Position numbers and translations under genes: made by a program
Source: Butyrivibrio sp. INlla21
GTDB taxonomy: Bacteria; Bacillota; Clostridia; Lachnospirales; Lachnospiraceae
Length of the DNA stretch: 64,000 bases
Assembly (NCBI RefSeq): GCF_900116875.1
Contig: NZ_FPCC01000016.1
Span: 1-64,000, forward strand
Direction of reading: 5' to 3'
Notes under the pieces: generated by a model
What the model was told of the DNA's origin: nothing
The model's database searches: none
The model's input: the letters and a program-made list of their open reading frames with translations, nothing else
Part shown: positions 50,016-58,335 of the stretch, piece by piece
Numbering within the stretch: position 1 is the stretch's first letter
Layout: every line of letters begins with the position of its first letter

Positions 50016-51866
50016 ATGAAGTTAAAGAAGACGAACGTACTGCGTCTGCTTACGTCTACCATTTTGACCATGTCAACGATGGTATTATGTGCAGCGCCCG
50101 TGTATGCCGAGAATCTCGGTTCAACGATCAGCCTTGAGGAGTCAGGTATGGAGCTTAACAACGTCGAAAGAGGTGAATGTCCTTACACATGGGTCAAGGT
50201 TGACGATGGAGCTACTCAGGTTCTCTACCCCTCCGGAGGAATGTACAGCATTATGTACGATCTTCGGTATTTTTCTAACGGTAATGATTTCACTCAAACC
50301 GATTATCAGAGTTCAACAGGATGCGGTGGCTACAAATCTCTCACCGAACATCCCGATTTCCTTGATTCATTAAGAGAAACACTTCAAAATGCCAGAAACA
50401 GCGGCACATCTATTGTTCTTAGATTTTCCTATGCAAGCGATGCAACAACAGGAAACGAACCTTCCAAGGCAGGCGAAAAAGGCGCTGAGCCCGACGTCGA
50501 CCTTATTCTCAAACACATCTCGGAATTAAGCAATGTAATAAATGATTATAAAGACACTGTACTTGCGGTTGAGTGCGGAATGTACGGCCCTTGGGGCGAA
50601 ATGCACACGTCAATGTACGACGAGCCTGAGTATTACGGCCAGTTGTCAAAGGCTTGGATTGCAGATCTCGATCCAAACATCAAGGTTCTTGTAAGAGCGC
50701 CCAAGCACCTCATGGCGCACTACGACTTTGCAGGTAAGGCAGAGGATTTTGCCGCAGCGGTTAGTAACGGAAGCCTTAAGATCGATCCAAGACTTGGTAT
50801 GTACAATGACGGATACCTCGGTTCATCGACAGATGTCGGTACATTCGGCGACGAAAACAAATGGCCTTACATCACTCGTGAAACTGCAGCCGATCTCCTT
50901 CAAAGAATGGACACCGTTCCTTACGGCGGAGAGATGGCTTATGTAACGGCCGCCTCACTTAAGGCCGACGGTTCTATTATCTATGATGAGCCCGCGCTCA
51001 TGGGCGAGCTTTACATGTCCCACTTATCTTACCTTCACAACATCAATGAATCCGGACATGTTATCGCAGGCGAGCTCGACAAGCTCACTGTCTCGGAAGA
51101 CTTTATCCTTCCGGGCATGGATAAGTCAGACGTTGCACCTTATATAGGAAAGTCCTACAGAGAATTTATCCGCGATCACATGGGCTATCGCCTCTTGGTA
51201 AAAGAGTCTGATCTGTCCGAAACTGTTGATGAAGACGGAACCTTCAGCATGACAGGTAAGATCACAAACACCGGCTTTGGTAACTTCCTTACAGACAAGA
51301 AGGCAGAGGTCATCCTTAAAAACGGCGACGACATCTTCATTTCAAGCATTGATTCATTTAATGCAAAAGAGCTGAAGTCACTCGGAACCATGGATTATGA
51401 CTGGACCTTCGAAGTTCCTACAGACTTAGCTTCCGGTGACTGGGATGTTTATCTCAGGATCAAAAATGCGTCCGATACAGGCGAAGTTTCTAAGACAGGA
51501 ATCAGCTTTGCAAACAAAGACTGCTTCGATGAAGATCTTCGTGCCAACAAGATCGGAACGATCAGCATCTCAAGCGAAGGCGTAAAAGAAACTACGGATG
51601 AGCCCGATACTCCCGATCAGCCCGGCACTGATGCTTCAACTGATGAGCCCGGCGCCGACGCTTCTACTGACGAACCCGGCACCGATGCTTCTACCGATGA
51701 TCAGGGCAAAACAGACAAGGACAAGAAAGATTCTTGTGATTCAAAAGACAAAAAAGACAAAAAAGATAAAAAAGACGACAAGCACGATCATAACAAGAAA
51801 AAATACAACAAGCATAAGTCAGGCAAAAAATACAGCTTCAAGCACTACAAACATAAGAAGCACTGA
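50016..51866 (+). CDS. Secreted protein with DUF4874 and DUF4832 domains and a basic tail
   Basis: The ATG at 50016 after GGAAAGGAAGTGAAT gives 616 residues with a signal peptide ending near PVYAEN. DUF4874 (about 50-200) has GGMYSIMYDLRYFS, SIVLRFSYASDATTGNEP and VECGMYGPWGEMHTSMYDEP, suggesting a TIM-barrel glycoside-hydrolase-like fold with several acidic side chains. DUF4832 (about 210-510) has LLQRMDTVPYGGEM, YLHNINESGHVIAGELDKLT and a C-terminal beta-domain. The rest is a repeated Asp/Pro/Thr linker (DASTDEPG three times) and a Lys/His/Asp basic end. Related proteins are proposed to act on surface polysaccharide. It stands alone with a terminator. Confidence 0.87.
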   Translation: MKLKKTNVLRLLTSTILTMSTMVLCAAPVYAENLGSTISLEESGMELNNVERGECPYTWVKVDDGATQVLYPSGGMYSIMYDLRYFSNGNDFTQTDYQSSTGCGGYKSLTEHPDFLDSLRETLQNARNSGTSIVLRFSYASDATTGNEPSKAGEKGAEPDVDLILKHISELSNVINDYKDTVLAVECGMYGPWGEMHTSMYDEPEYYGQLSKAWIADLDPNIKVLVRAPKHLMAHYDFAGKAEDFAAAVSNGSLKIDPRLGMYNDGYLGSSTDVGTFGDENKWPYITRETAADLLQRMDTVPYGGEMAYVTAASLKADGSIIYDEPALMGELYMSHLSYLHNINESGHVIAGELDKLTVSEDFILPGMDKSDVAPYIGKSYREFIRDHMGYRLLVKESDLSETVDEDGTFSMTGKITNTGFGNFLTDKKAEVILKNGDDIFISSIDSFNAKELKSLGTMDYDWTFEVPTDLASGDWDVYLRIKNASDTGEVSKTGISFANKDCFDEDLRANKIGTISISSEGVKETTDEPDTPDQPGTDASTDEPGADASTDEPGTDASTDDQGKTDKDKKDSCDSKDKKDKKDKKDDKHDHNKKKYNKHKSGKKYSFKHYKHKKH

Positions 51867-51881
51867 TACACTCTAACATTG

Positions 51882-51913
51882 CAAACGGCAGGTTTTCCTG
51901 CCGTTTGTTTTTA
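51882..51913 (+). terminator. Intrinsic terminator after the DUF4874/DUF4832 gene
   Basis: CAAACGGCAGG (51882-51892) pairs perfectly with CCTGCCGTTTG (51897-51907) around TTTT and is followed by TTTTTAT. It may also serve the convergent AEC gene. Confidence 0.93.
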
Positions 51914-51946
51914 TATACTTTATTAGTTTTTCTCCGAAACCGATCG

Positions 51947-52891
51947 CTACATCCACATCACAACAAGCGGTATCGTCACGATCGCAGCAAGTGTAGTGAA
52001 AATGATACCTGCGGATATATTCTCCTCTTCTATCCCAAACTGTTTACATGCCATAAGCGGAAGATTTGCGGCGGGCATTGCCGACAATATAACAATCGTC
52101 TGCAGCATCAGTCCGCGAATTCCGATTGCCTTCATTATAAATGCAAGCATGATAGGAACATCAATTTGCCTTAGCATAATAAACACATACAATCTCCAAT
52201 TGGAAAAGACCTTTCTCGGTATCATCTGCGCTACGGATACGCCAAGTACCAGCATCGACATAAAAGTCGTACATGAACCGATATGCGTAAGCAACGTGCT
52301 CACCACGCCGGGGATCTTAAAATCCGCCGCATACACAATGATCGTTGCGACGGACATAACGGTCCCTGCATTCACAATGCCACCATACCTAACACCGGCA
52401 CCCGTTCGACCGGCCCCTTTGCATGCGCCGGAATGCTTCTCCGCCAGCACTCTCATCCCATACGTATAGAAGATCAGATTAAAGCATAGCCCGCAGATTG
52501 CCACATAGATAAGCGACGCACTTCCGAGAACGGCGGACGCAAAAGGTATCCCTATAAATCCCACGTTTCCGAATATCGTTAGCATGCGGAATTCAAATCT
52601 CTTTTCCCTACTTATAAAAAGAAGTCTCGGGATCAAATAAGAAAAGGCGATAAGAACCGCATACATAATCGCAAAAAGTGCAAACGAAGTAGCAAGCTCT
52701 TTTGCCGATATTTTCTGCTCTTCCTTCAAGGCAGCGCAAAGTAAAGTAATGGGATTTGTGATGTTAACGATTATCCACGACAGCTGCTTCGAAGTGTCAT
52801 TGGATAAACGTCCTCCTTTATATAGGAAGACACCTATTAAGATCATGAAAAAGATCATGATCATTTGTCCCAAAACTACTGTAGTACTCAT
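51947..52891 (-). CDS. AEC-family (auxin efflux carrier-like) permease
   Basis: The ATG at 52891 overlaps the stop of the aldolase gene by four bases (ATGA), giving 314 residues. It has about ten hydrophobic segments; characteristic stretches are MIMIFFMILIGVFLYKGGRL, WIIVNITNPITLLCAAL, MLTIFGNVGFIGIPFASAVLG and the C-terminal ILSAMPAANLPLMACKQFG. AEC permeases export or import organic acids such as malate or lactate. As the last gene of a deoxysugar operon it may export an end product such as lactate or lactaldehyde-derived acid. That role is inferred from position. Confidence 0.85.
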   Translation of the reverse strand: MSTTVVLGQMIMIFFMILIGVFLYKGGRLSNDTSKQLSWIIVNITNPITLLCAALKEEQKISAKELATSFALFAIMYAVLIAFSYLIPRLLFISREKRFEFRMLTIFGNVGFIGIPFASAVLGSASLIYVAICGLCFNLIFYTYGMRVLAEKHSGACKGAGRTGAGVRYGGIVNAGTVMSVATIIVYAADFKIPGVVSTLLTHIGSCTTFMSMLVLGVSVAQMIPRKVFSNWRLYVFIMLRQIDVPIMLAFIMKAIGIRGLMLQTIVILSAMPAANLPLMACKQFGIEEENISAGIIFTTLAAIVTIPLVVMWM

Positions 52892-53601
52892 TGTTTCCAA
52901 ATACACCTATCACACTTATAGCAATTGGGTCCTTTCCTGTCTGCGGGGAACTTTCCCGGCATTCCCATCTTTCTTCTTATATCAACAAGCTTATCTATCT
53001 CTTCCTTAGTAAACTCCTTGGGCTCTCCTATAGTCTGCGACTTATATAAGAGCTCAGCGTAAAACTCAAGCGACTCCATCTTCATGTACGCGCTCAAGAG
53101 ATCGACAGACCACGTAAGCGCTCCGTGATTCTCAAGTAAAAGTGCATCGAAATCATCAAGATAAGGATTGATAGCCTCAGGGATCTCCATGGTTGAAGGA
53201 GTTCCGTAAGGAGTAAGCGGAACGCAGCCAAGCGCTATCACGGCCTCAGGCATGATTGGCTTGTTCAAGGGCTTTGCCGCGATCGCAAAACTTGTCGCAA
53301 AGTTTGGATGCGCATGAACGACTGCTCCCACATCGGGGCGTCTTTCATATACTCTTAAGTGCATCTTTATTTCGCTTGAAGGTCTAAAGCCCTCGCTTGC
53401 CTCAAGTACATTGCCCTTCTCATCAACCTTACATATATATTCAGGCGTCATGAATCCTTTGGACACACCGGTGGGCGTGCACAGAAATTCGTGGTCGTTT
53501 AGCTTTACCGAGATATTTCCGTCGTTTGCCGCAACCATGTTTCTATCATATATTCTTTTACCCAAGTCACATATTAAATGCTTGATCTCTATTTCATTCA
53601 T
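52888..53601 (-). CDS. Class II aldolase (fuculose-/rhamnulose-phosphate aldolase type)
   Basis: The ATG at 53601 after GGTAGGAAA gives 237 residues. Zn2+ aldolase motifs are present: MVAANDGNISVKL, TPTGVSKGFMTPEYICKVD, RPSSEIKMHLRVYERRPDVGAVVHAHPNFA, the LLENHGALTW pair of the zinc site, and the catalytic E in the SEIK stretch. It cleaves a ketose 1-phosphate to DHAP and lactaldehyde; FucA-like identity is favoured by the FucU neighbour, but related L-ribulose-5-P or rhamnulose-1-P aldolases share the motifs. A Cys-rich tail (NCYKCDRCIW) is unusual for the family. It follows the RhaB-type kinase gene. Confidence 0.88.
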   Translation of the reverse strand: MNEIEIKHLICDLGKRIYDRNMVAANDGNISVKLNDHEFLCTPTGVSKGFMTPEYICKVDEKGNVLEASEGFRPSSEIKMHLRVYERRPDVGAVVHAHPNFATSFAIAAKPLNKPIMPEAVIALGCVPLTPYGTPSTMEIPEAINPYLDDFDALLLENHGALTWSVDLLSAYMKMESLEFYAELLYKSQTIGEPKEFTKEEIDKLVDIRRKMGMPGKFPADRKGPNCYKCDRCIWKQ

Positions 53602-53657
53602 TTTCCTACCTCTGTTTTCCACGTCATGCGTTGCCATATCAAAATGACCCTCATGGA

Positions 53658-55064
53658 TCATGGCTCATATCTCTTTACGTCAAAAGAGTTCCTCACGCAC
53701 TCCTTTGCCTCTTTTTCATCCGCAAAAACTCCGGCGGTTATCATCTGCGTCATAAGATTTCCGATAGCGGTTGCTTCCGTAGGCCCTGCGATTATCTGCC
53801 TTTGCGTGCGCCTTGCGGTCAGCTCGTTAAGATATGAAGCATTGGATCCTCCGCCGACAATATGTATGCAGTCGTAGCGCTTACCCGTAACTTCTTCAAT
53901 AACAGAAAGCCTATCCGCATAACACTTGGCAAGACTGTTGTAGATAACTGCGGCAAGCTCAGACAAAGTTTCCGGCACTTCCTGTCCTGTCTTTTTACAA
54001 TAATCCTTAACCGCCGCCGCCATATCTTTTGGCGATAAAAAGCTATTGTCCAGGCAATCAACAACACTTCCTATAGTTTCGTGCGAAGCCATCTCGCATA
54101 TAGTGCCGTAGTCCAGATCCTTGGCAAGCTCATTGCGAACGGACTGTATCATCCAAAGGCCCATTATATTATTCAGATAAGTTATCCTTCCGCCGTAGCC
54201 GCCTTCGTTCGTAAGCCCAGCCTCCATGCTCTCTTCCGTGCAGCTAGGGTGCGATAACTCAACGCCCATCAGCGACCATGTTCCTGATGAGATATAGCAA
54301 ATATCGCCTTCTCCGGGCACAGCAAAAACAGCGCTCGCGGTATCGTGCGAAGGAGCCAAAGTCACAGTGCAGTCGAAACCGACTTTGTCCCTGATCTCTT
54401 CACGCAGCGTGCCGAGAACGCTCCCGGGCATAGCTATCCTGCCAAAGAGCTTTTGGGGGAATCCGAGCTTTTCGGAAATAAGCTCTGTATCCCATTCTCT
54501 TTTTATGGGGTTTAAAAGCTGAGTGGTACTTGCCTGCGTATATTCCTGCGCCTTTTTTCCGGTCAAAAGAAATCCGAAATAATCGGGCAGCATTAGAAGG
54601 CTCTCAGCCTTAGAAAGAAGTTCCGGATGATATTTCTTAAGAGCCGCAAGCTGAAAGATCGTATTGTACATTGCTTTCTGAATGCCCGTTCTTGCATACA
54701 GCTCTTTTTCCGAAATCTTCTTGTAGACTTCTGTATCAATGCCGTCTGTCCTGTGATCTCTGTAGGCGACGGCTCGTCCGAGAGGCTTGTCCATGTCATC
54801 AATAAGCACATAGTCAACGCCCCAGGTATCAATGGCAACACTCTTTGGAATCTTTCCAAGCTCTTTACACTTGGAAAGGCCTGTCAGGATCTCGGAAAAG
54901 AGTCTTTCGGTGTCCCAAAAGAGTTCTCCGTCCGGCGCTTCATCCATTCCGTTTCGGAAGCGATAAACTTCTGTAAGCTCCATCTTATCGCATGCCAAAG
55001 AACCGAGGATGTGACGCCCTCCCGACGCACCAATGTCTATTGCCAGAAAATACTCTCTATTCAC
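53658..55064 (-). CDS. rhaB: RhaB-type FGGY sugar kinase (rhamnulokinase or fuculokinase)
   Basis: The 468-residue FGGY kinase starts FLAIDIGASGGRHILG and has VAIDTWGVDYVLIDD, MLPDYFGFLLTGKK, TTQLLNPIKREWD, SHDTASAVFAVPG and the ATP-binding IHIVGGGSNASYLNELTA near the end. These are closest to rhamnulokinase. In clostridial operons the fuculokinase is often of this RhaB type, and a FucU mutarotase sits upstream, so the substrate may be L-fuculose rather than L-rhamnulose. It ends 57 bases upstream of the aldolase start. Confidence 0.9.
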   Translation of the reverse strand: MNREYFLAIDIGASGGRHILGSLACDKMELTEVYRFRNGMDEAPDGELFWDTERLFSEILTGLSKCKELGKIPKSVAIDTWGVDYVLIDDMDKPLGRAVAYRDHRTDGIDTEVYKKISEKELYARTGIQKAMYNTIFQLAALKKYHPELLSKAESLLMLPDYFGFLLTGKKAQEYTQASTTQLLNPIKREWDTELISEKLGFPQKLFGRIAMPGSVLGTLREEIRDKVGFDCTVTLAPSHDTASAVFAVPGEGDICYISSGTWSLMGVELSHPSCTEESMEAGLTNEGGYGGRITYLNNIMGLWMIQSVRNELAKDLDYGTICEMASHETIGSVVDCLDNSFLSPKDMAAAVKDYCKKTGQEVPETLSELAAVIYNSLAKCYADRLSVIEEVTGKRYDCIHIVGGGSNASYLNELTARRTQRQIIAGPTEATAIGNLMTQMITAGVFADEKEAKECVRNSFDVKRYEP

Positions 55065-55091
55065 TTATGTTTCCCTCTCGATCTAAGTCAC

Positions 55092-55121
55092 AAGGAAACA
55101 CCGGATCCACGGAGTTTCCTT
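55092..55121. other. Hairpin between the gene at 55120 and rhaB
   Basis: AAGGAAAC (55092-55099) pairs with GTTTCCTT (55114-55121). The stem overlaps the stop codon of the 55120 gene. There is no U-tract, so processing or mRNA stability is more likely than termination. Confidence 0.5.
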
Positions 55122-55557
55122 AGAACATTCCAAAGATCTTATCGCGGAAAGAGTTATAGAGTGTGGCATAATCCGTATAGCTTATATTTGTATCATCGAA
55201 GCGATTGTTCCATGCCGTTTTAAGTCCGTCGCACAGCTCTTTTGCGGATTCATCTTCTGTAAGAAGCACTGCGGGAAAAACATAATAGATCATGAAAAGA
55301 TTGAGATCCGCCTGCATAGCACCTCGTATCTTACCCTTGGTGTTATAGGCATCAAAGATCTTATCAGCAAATTCTTTTCCCACTTCAAGCGAAGCGGCAG
55401 CCTTATCTTCCGATGCATTCACCTTTTTTAGCATCTCGTCAAAAAAGTGACCGTGCTCATCCCTAAAGCTTTGCATATTTATCTCGTAGCTTTTCTTCTT
55501 AAGCTTACGCATCATCGCTGTTCTGTTTTCAAAAATAACTTCGACGTTCTCCGGCAT
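55120..55557 (-). CDS. Conserved-looking protein of unknown function in the deoxysugar operon
   Basis: A 145-residue soluble protein, MPENVEVIFENRTAMMRKLK then SYEINMQSFRDEHGHFFDEML, EFADKIFDAYNTKGKIRGAM and NLFMIYYVFPAVLLTEDE. It is predicted to be mostly alpha-helical with no signal. It lies 25 bases downstream of fucU and 55 bases upstream of the kinase gene, so it belongs to the same transcript. I do not recognise a family; its place in the operon suggests a role in sugar uptake or metabolism, but this is not shown by the sequence. Confidence 0.75.
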   Translation of the reverse strand: MPENVEVIFENRTAMMRKLKKKSYEINMQSFRDEHGHFFDEMLKKVNASEDKAAASLEVGKEFADKIFDAYNTKGKIRGAMQADLNLFMIYYVFPAVLLTEDESAKELCDGLKTAWNNRFDDTNISYTDYATLYNSFRDKIFGMF

Positions 55558-55582
55558 GGATCATCCCTCCGATAAAAAAAAT

Positions 55583-56041
55583 TTAGATAACAACACCTTT
55601 TCTAAGAATAATATTAGCATAGATTGCCGTCTCTGTTGTTTGAATTACAACTTTAGCTCTTTCTTTGGTCTGATCGTAAAATTTCCATTTATTGATTTCT
55701 TTAAAAGCTTTCTCGCCGCGCTCATCGTACTTGGCAACGATCTTTTTATACTCATCCCAGATAGGTGTGGCTACTTTGCCAACATCGCCCGGCTCAAGCG
55801 CCATGAGCGTGCAGGGTGCATCTTCTTCGCCCTTTGAATTGGGATATGTATCAAGCGGAAAGACTGTAAGAATAGCATCAAGAACCTCGGGAACGCCGAG
55901 TCCGTCCGCTCTTATAACGTAGTCGCACATTGTGCTTCCGGGAAAATTGCCGTCTGCAATTACAAGTTCATCCGTATGTCCCATATCATCCAAAACCATC
56001 AAAAGCTCGGGTGATAATATCGTTGGGATTCCTTTTAACAT
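55583..56041 (-). CDS. fucU: L-fucose mutarotase (FucU/RbsD family)
   Basis: The enzyme interconverts alpha and beta anomers of L-fucose. The 152 residues fit the family: MLKGIPTILSPELLMVLDDM, DELVIADGNFPGSTMC, VPEVLDAILTVFPLDTY and the C-terminal TTETAIYANIILRKGVV. The FucU group differs from RbsD by this longer form. It is the best indicator that the operon handles a fucose-like 6-deoxyhexose. It follows the substrate-binding protein gene after a hairpin. Confidence 0.92.
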   Translation of the reverse strand: MLKGIPTILSPELLMVLDDMGHTDELVIADGNFPGSTMCDYVIRADGLGVPEVLDAILTVFPLDTYPNSKGEEDAPCTLMALEPGDVGKVATPIWDEYKKIVAKYDERGEKAFKEINKWKFYDQTKERAKVVIQTTETAIYANIILRKGVVI

Positions 56042-56096
56042 CTTTATTCCTCTTTTCTTTTATTTATGTTCTTAAATTTATGCTTATTTTTATATT

Positions 56097-56125
56097 GAAA
56101 GGGACCGGTAATCCCGATCCCTTTC
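56097..56125. other. Stabilising hairpin downstream of the binding-protein gene
   Basis: GAAAGGGA (56097-56104) pairs with TCCCTTTC (56118-56125). No U-tract follows on the minus strand. It lies 10 bases after the stop of the binding-protein gene, where such hairpins commonly protect the upstream mRNA to allow extra binding protein. Confidence 0.6.
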
Positions 56126-56134
56126 GGAATAGAT

Positions 56135-57289
56135 TTAGTCGTAAAGGTTAGGAAGAATGTCAGGTGAATCCATATTTGTGCTGTCGTACCAATAACCTTC
56201 TGTGGAGATATCAGATACTGTCTCACCTGTTGCGATCTGATAAAGTGTCTTAACTGTTGCTCTACCCATTGCAAGAGGTGACTGTGTAACAGCACCGAAC
56301 ATTGTTCCGTCCTTAACTGCTCCCTTGATTACGCTACCTGCATCAAAGCCTACACCAAGGATTGTCTTGCCGGGCTCTGAGCCAAGCTTGTTGAGGTTCT
56401 CGTTAGCTGAAAGGATACCCTCTGCTGCAACCTGGTTTGAACCAAAGATTCCGAGAACGTCTGACTTGTTCATGATAGCTGAAGCCTCTGTAGCACAAAG
56501 CTCAACTGTTGTCTGAGCGGGAACTGCAACTTCGATGATAACGTCTGCTGTTGCCTCATCGCCCTTGTCCTTAGCGCCGTTTACATAGAACTCGTTACCT
56601 ACAACAGCAACCTTCTTGCCGTCTGCTGTAGCAAGCTCTGCGAACTTATCAACGAATCCGAGACCACGCTGTGTGATTGACTCTGAAGTTGACTCCTGGT
56701 TAACTTCACCGATACGAACAGGTGCTGATGCGTTTGCGATAGTGTCCTTAAGAGCAGCGTACATATTCTCAGCTGCTGTTGCGCCTGCGCCGTAGTTGTC
56801 TGTAGCGATTGTTGAAAGAACTGATCCTTCTGGAGCGTCAGGGCATCCTGAGTCAAAGCAAACTACAGGGATTCCTGCGTCTTTTGCCATCTGGAGAGCA
56901 TCAAGGCATGCACTCTGATCGCAAGCTGCTAGGCCGATTCCGTCGGGTGCGCCGTTTACATAGTTGGTGAGCATGTTAACCTGATCTGCGATGTCAGACT
57001 CAGCGTTAGGACCGTTACACTCTACGTTTACACCAAGCTCTTCTGCTGCCTGATTAACACCTGTAACGGCTGCCTGCCAGTATGATGACTGGAAGCTCTT
57101 AACAACGATCTTGAAGTTAAGCTCTTTTCCTTCGGGTGCTGCCGACTCGGGCGCTGCTGCCTCGGTAGCCTGTGTGTCAGCAGCGGGCGCCTCGGCGTCG
57201 GGAGTCTGTGCCTGCTGTGCTCCACAGCCTGCAACAAGTGCTGTAACCATAACTACACTCATGATTGATGCAAAAAGTCTTTTTTTCAT
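56135..57289 (-). CDS. Ribose/sugar ABC transporter substrate-binding lipoprotein
   Basis: The ATG at 57289 follows AAGGAGGATGAAA and gives 384 residues with a lipobox (ALVAGC near residue 21) and an Ala/Gln/Glu linker. The periplasmic-binding-protein-1/4 fold has FKIVVKSFQSSYWQAAVTGVN, GIPVVCFDSGCPD, VGFDAGSVIKGAVKDGTMFGAVTQSPLAMG and the hinge NQVAAEGILSANENL. It delivers a monosaccharide to the permease and ATPase encoded upstream. The fucU and kinase neighbours suggest a 6-deoxyhexose. Confidence 0.94.
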   Translation of the reverse strand: MKKRLFASIMSVVMVTALVAGCGAQQAQTPDAEAPAADTQATEAAAPESAAPEGKELNFKIVVKSFQSSYWQAAVTGVNQAAEELGVNVECNGPNAESDIADQVNMLTNYVNGAPDGIGLAACDQSACLDALQMAKDAGIPVVCFDSGCPDAPEGSVLSTIATDNYGAGATAAENMYAALKDTIANASAPVRIGEVNQESTSESITQRGLGFVDKFAELATADGKKVAVVGNEFYVNGAKDKGDEATADVIIEVAVPAQTTVELCATEASAIMNKSDVLGIFGSNQVAAEGILSANENLNKLGSEPGKTILGVGFDAGSVIKGAVKDGTMFGAVTQSPLAMGRATVKTLYQIATGETVSDISTEGYWYDSTNMDSPDILPNLYD

Positions 57290-57349
57290 TTTCATCCTCC
57301 TTAGAAAAAAATACATTCTCTTTTATATGATCTACGTCCGTAGTCCATA

Positions 57350-58324
57350 TCACTTCTTCTCTCTTCTCTTTTTGATAATGTCGACCATTACGGAACCGAT
57401 AAGTACAAAGCCCGTAACTATCTGCTGCCAGTTTGCCTGTAACCCGATAAACGGAAGTCCCGTTTTAAGAAGGCAGATGACAAATACGCCGACGAAGGTT
57501 CCGATTATGGAGCCCGCTCCGCCCGTTGCGGATACGCCGCCTATGATCGCTCCGCCTATAGCCTCAAGCTCAAAGCCTGCGCCCGTTCCGGGAAGAACCG
57601 TCTTGAACACGGCTGAGTATGCGATTGCTGCAAGTGCGGCGAAAAGACCTGAGATCGTATATGCCATTATGTGGTAGAACTTAACGTTGATACCCGAAAG
57701 TATCGCAGCTTCCTTGTTACTTCCGATTGCGATGATGTAGCGTCCGACTTTGGTGTGCCTTAGTACGAAGTGCATCATTATTGCAAGAAGCAGTACCCAT
57801 ATAAATCCAAGCGGTATCTTTGTTCCGCCGATATCAAGTTTAAAGATGCTTCTAAACCAGCTTCCGGGCTGTCCCGCTGTAGGCCATGAAATACCGGTAT
57901 TCTGGGAACAGATGGAACCGAGTCCTCTTGTTATCATGCAGGTACAAAGTGTCGCAAGGAACGGCGGAAGATCCATAACCCCTATGAGTACGCCGTTTAT
58001 AACACCGATGATCGTTCCGAAAAGAACCGTCACAACCATTGCAAGTCCCACAGGCCATCCGCAGTGAAGGATCAGATATCCTCCCGCAAGCGAGTAGCAC
58101 ACAAGTCCGGTACCGATTGAAAGATCTACTCCTCCGGTTATCAGGGGAAAAGACACACCGATTGCCATAAGGACTATGTAATATGAGTAATCCATGATGG
58201 TGAGGATTGTTGTGTACTGTCTGAAATTCTCGCTGGCTAAGCAAAAGAAAGTGAGCAGTGCGATCACCACCAAAAATACGATAAGTTCCTGCTTAAGTTT
58301 CACAGCAGTTTTTTCCTTTTTCAT
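57350..58324 (-). CDS. Ribose-type ABC transporter permease (second permease)
   Basis: The 324-residue permease has about nine hydrophobic segments and the family motifs FPLITGGVDLSIGTGL, GVINGVLIGVMDLPPFLATL, AIGSNKEAAILSGINVKFY and EAIGGAIIGGVSATGGAGS. AGGAGGAGAAAAG precedes the ATG. It is one of two non-identical permeases flanking the ATPase gene; the two could form a heterodimer. It lies just upstream of the binding-protein gene. Confidence 0.94.
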   Translation of the reverse strand: MKKEKTAVKLKQELIVFLVVIALLTFFCLASENFRQYTTILTIMDYSYYIVLMAIGVSFPLITGGVDLSIGTGLVCYSLAGGYLILHCGWPVGLAMVVTVLFGTIIGVINGVLIGVMDLPPFLATLCTCMITRGLGSICSQNTGISWPTAGQPGSWFRSIFKLDIGGTKIPLGFIWVLLLAIMMHFVLRHTKVGRYIIAIGSNKEAAILSGINVKFYHIMAYTISGLFAALAAIAYSAVFKTVLPGTGAGFELEAIGGAIIGGVSATGGAGSIIGTFVGVFVICLLKTGLPFIGLQANWQQIVTGFVLIGSVMVDIIKKRREKK

Positions 58325-58335
58325 CTTTTCTCCTC

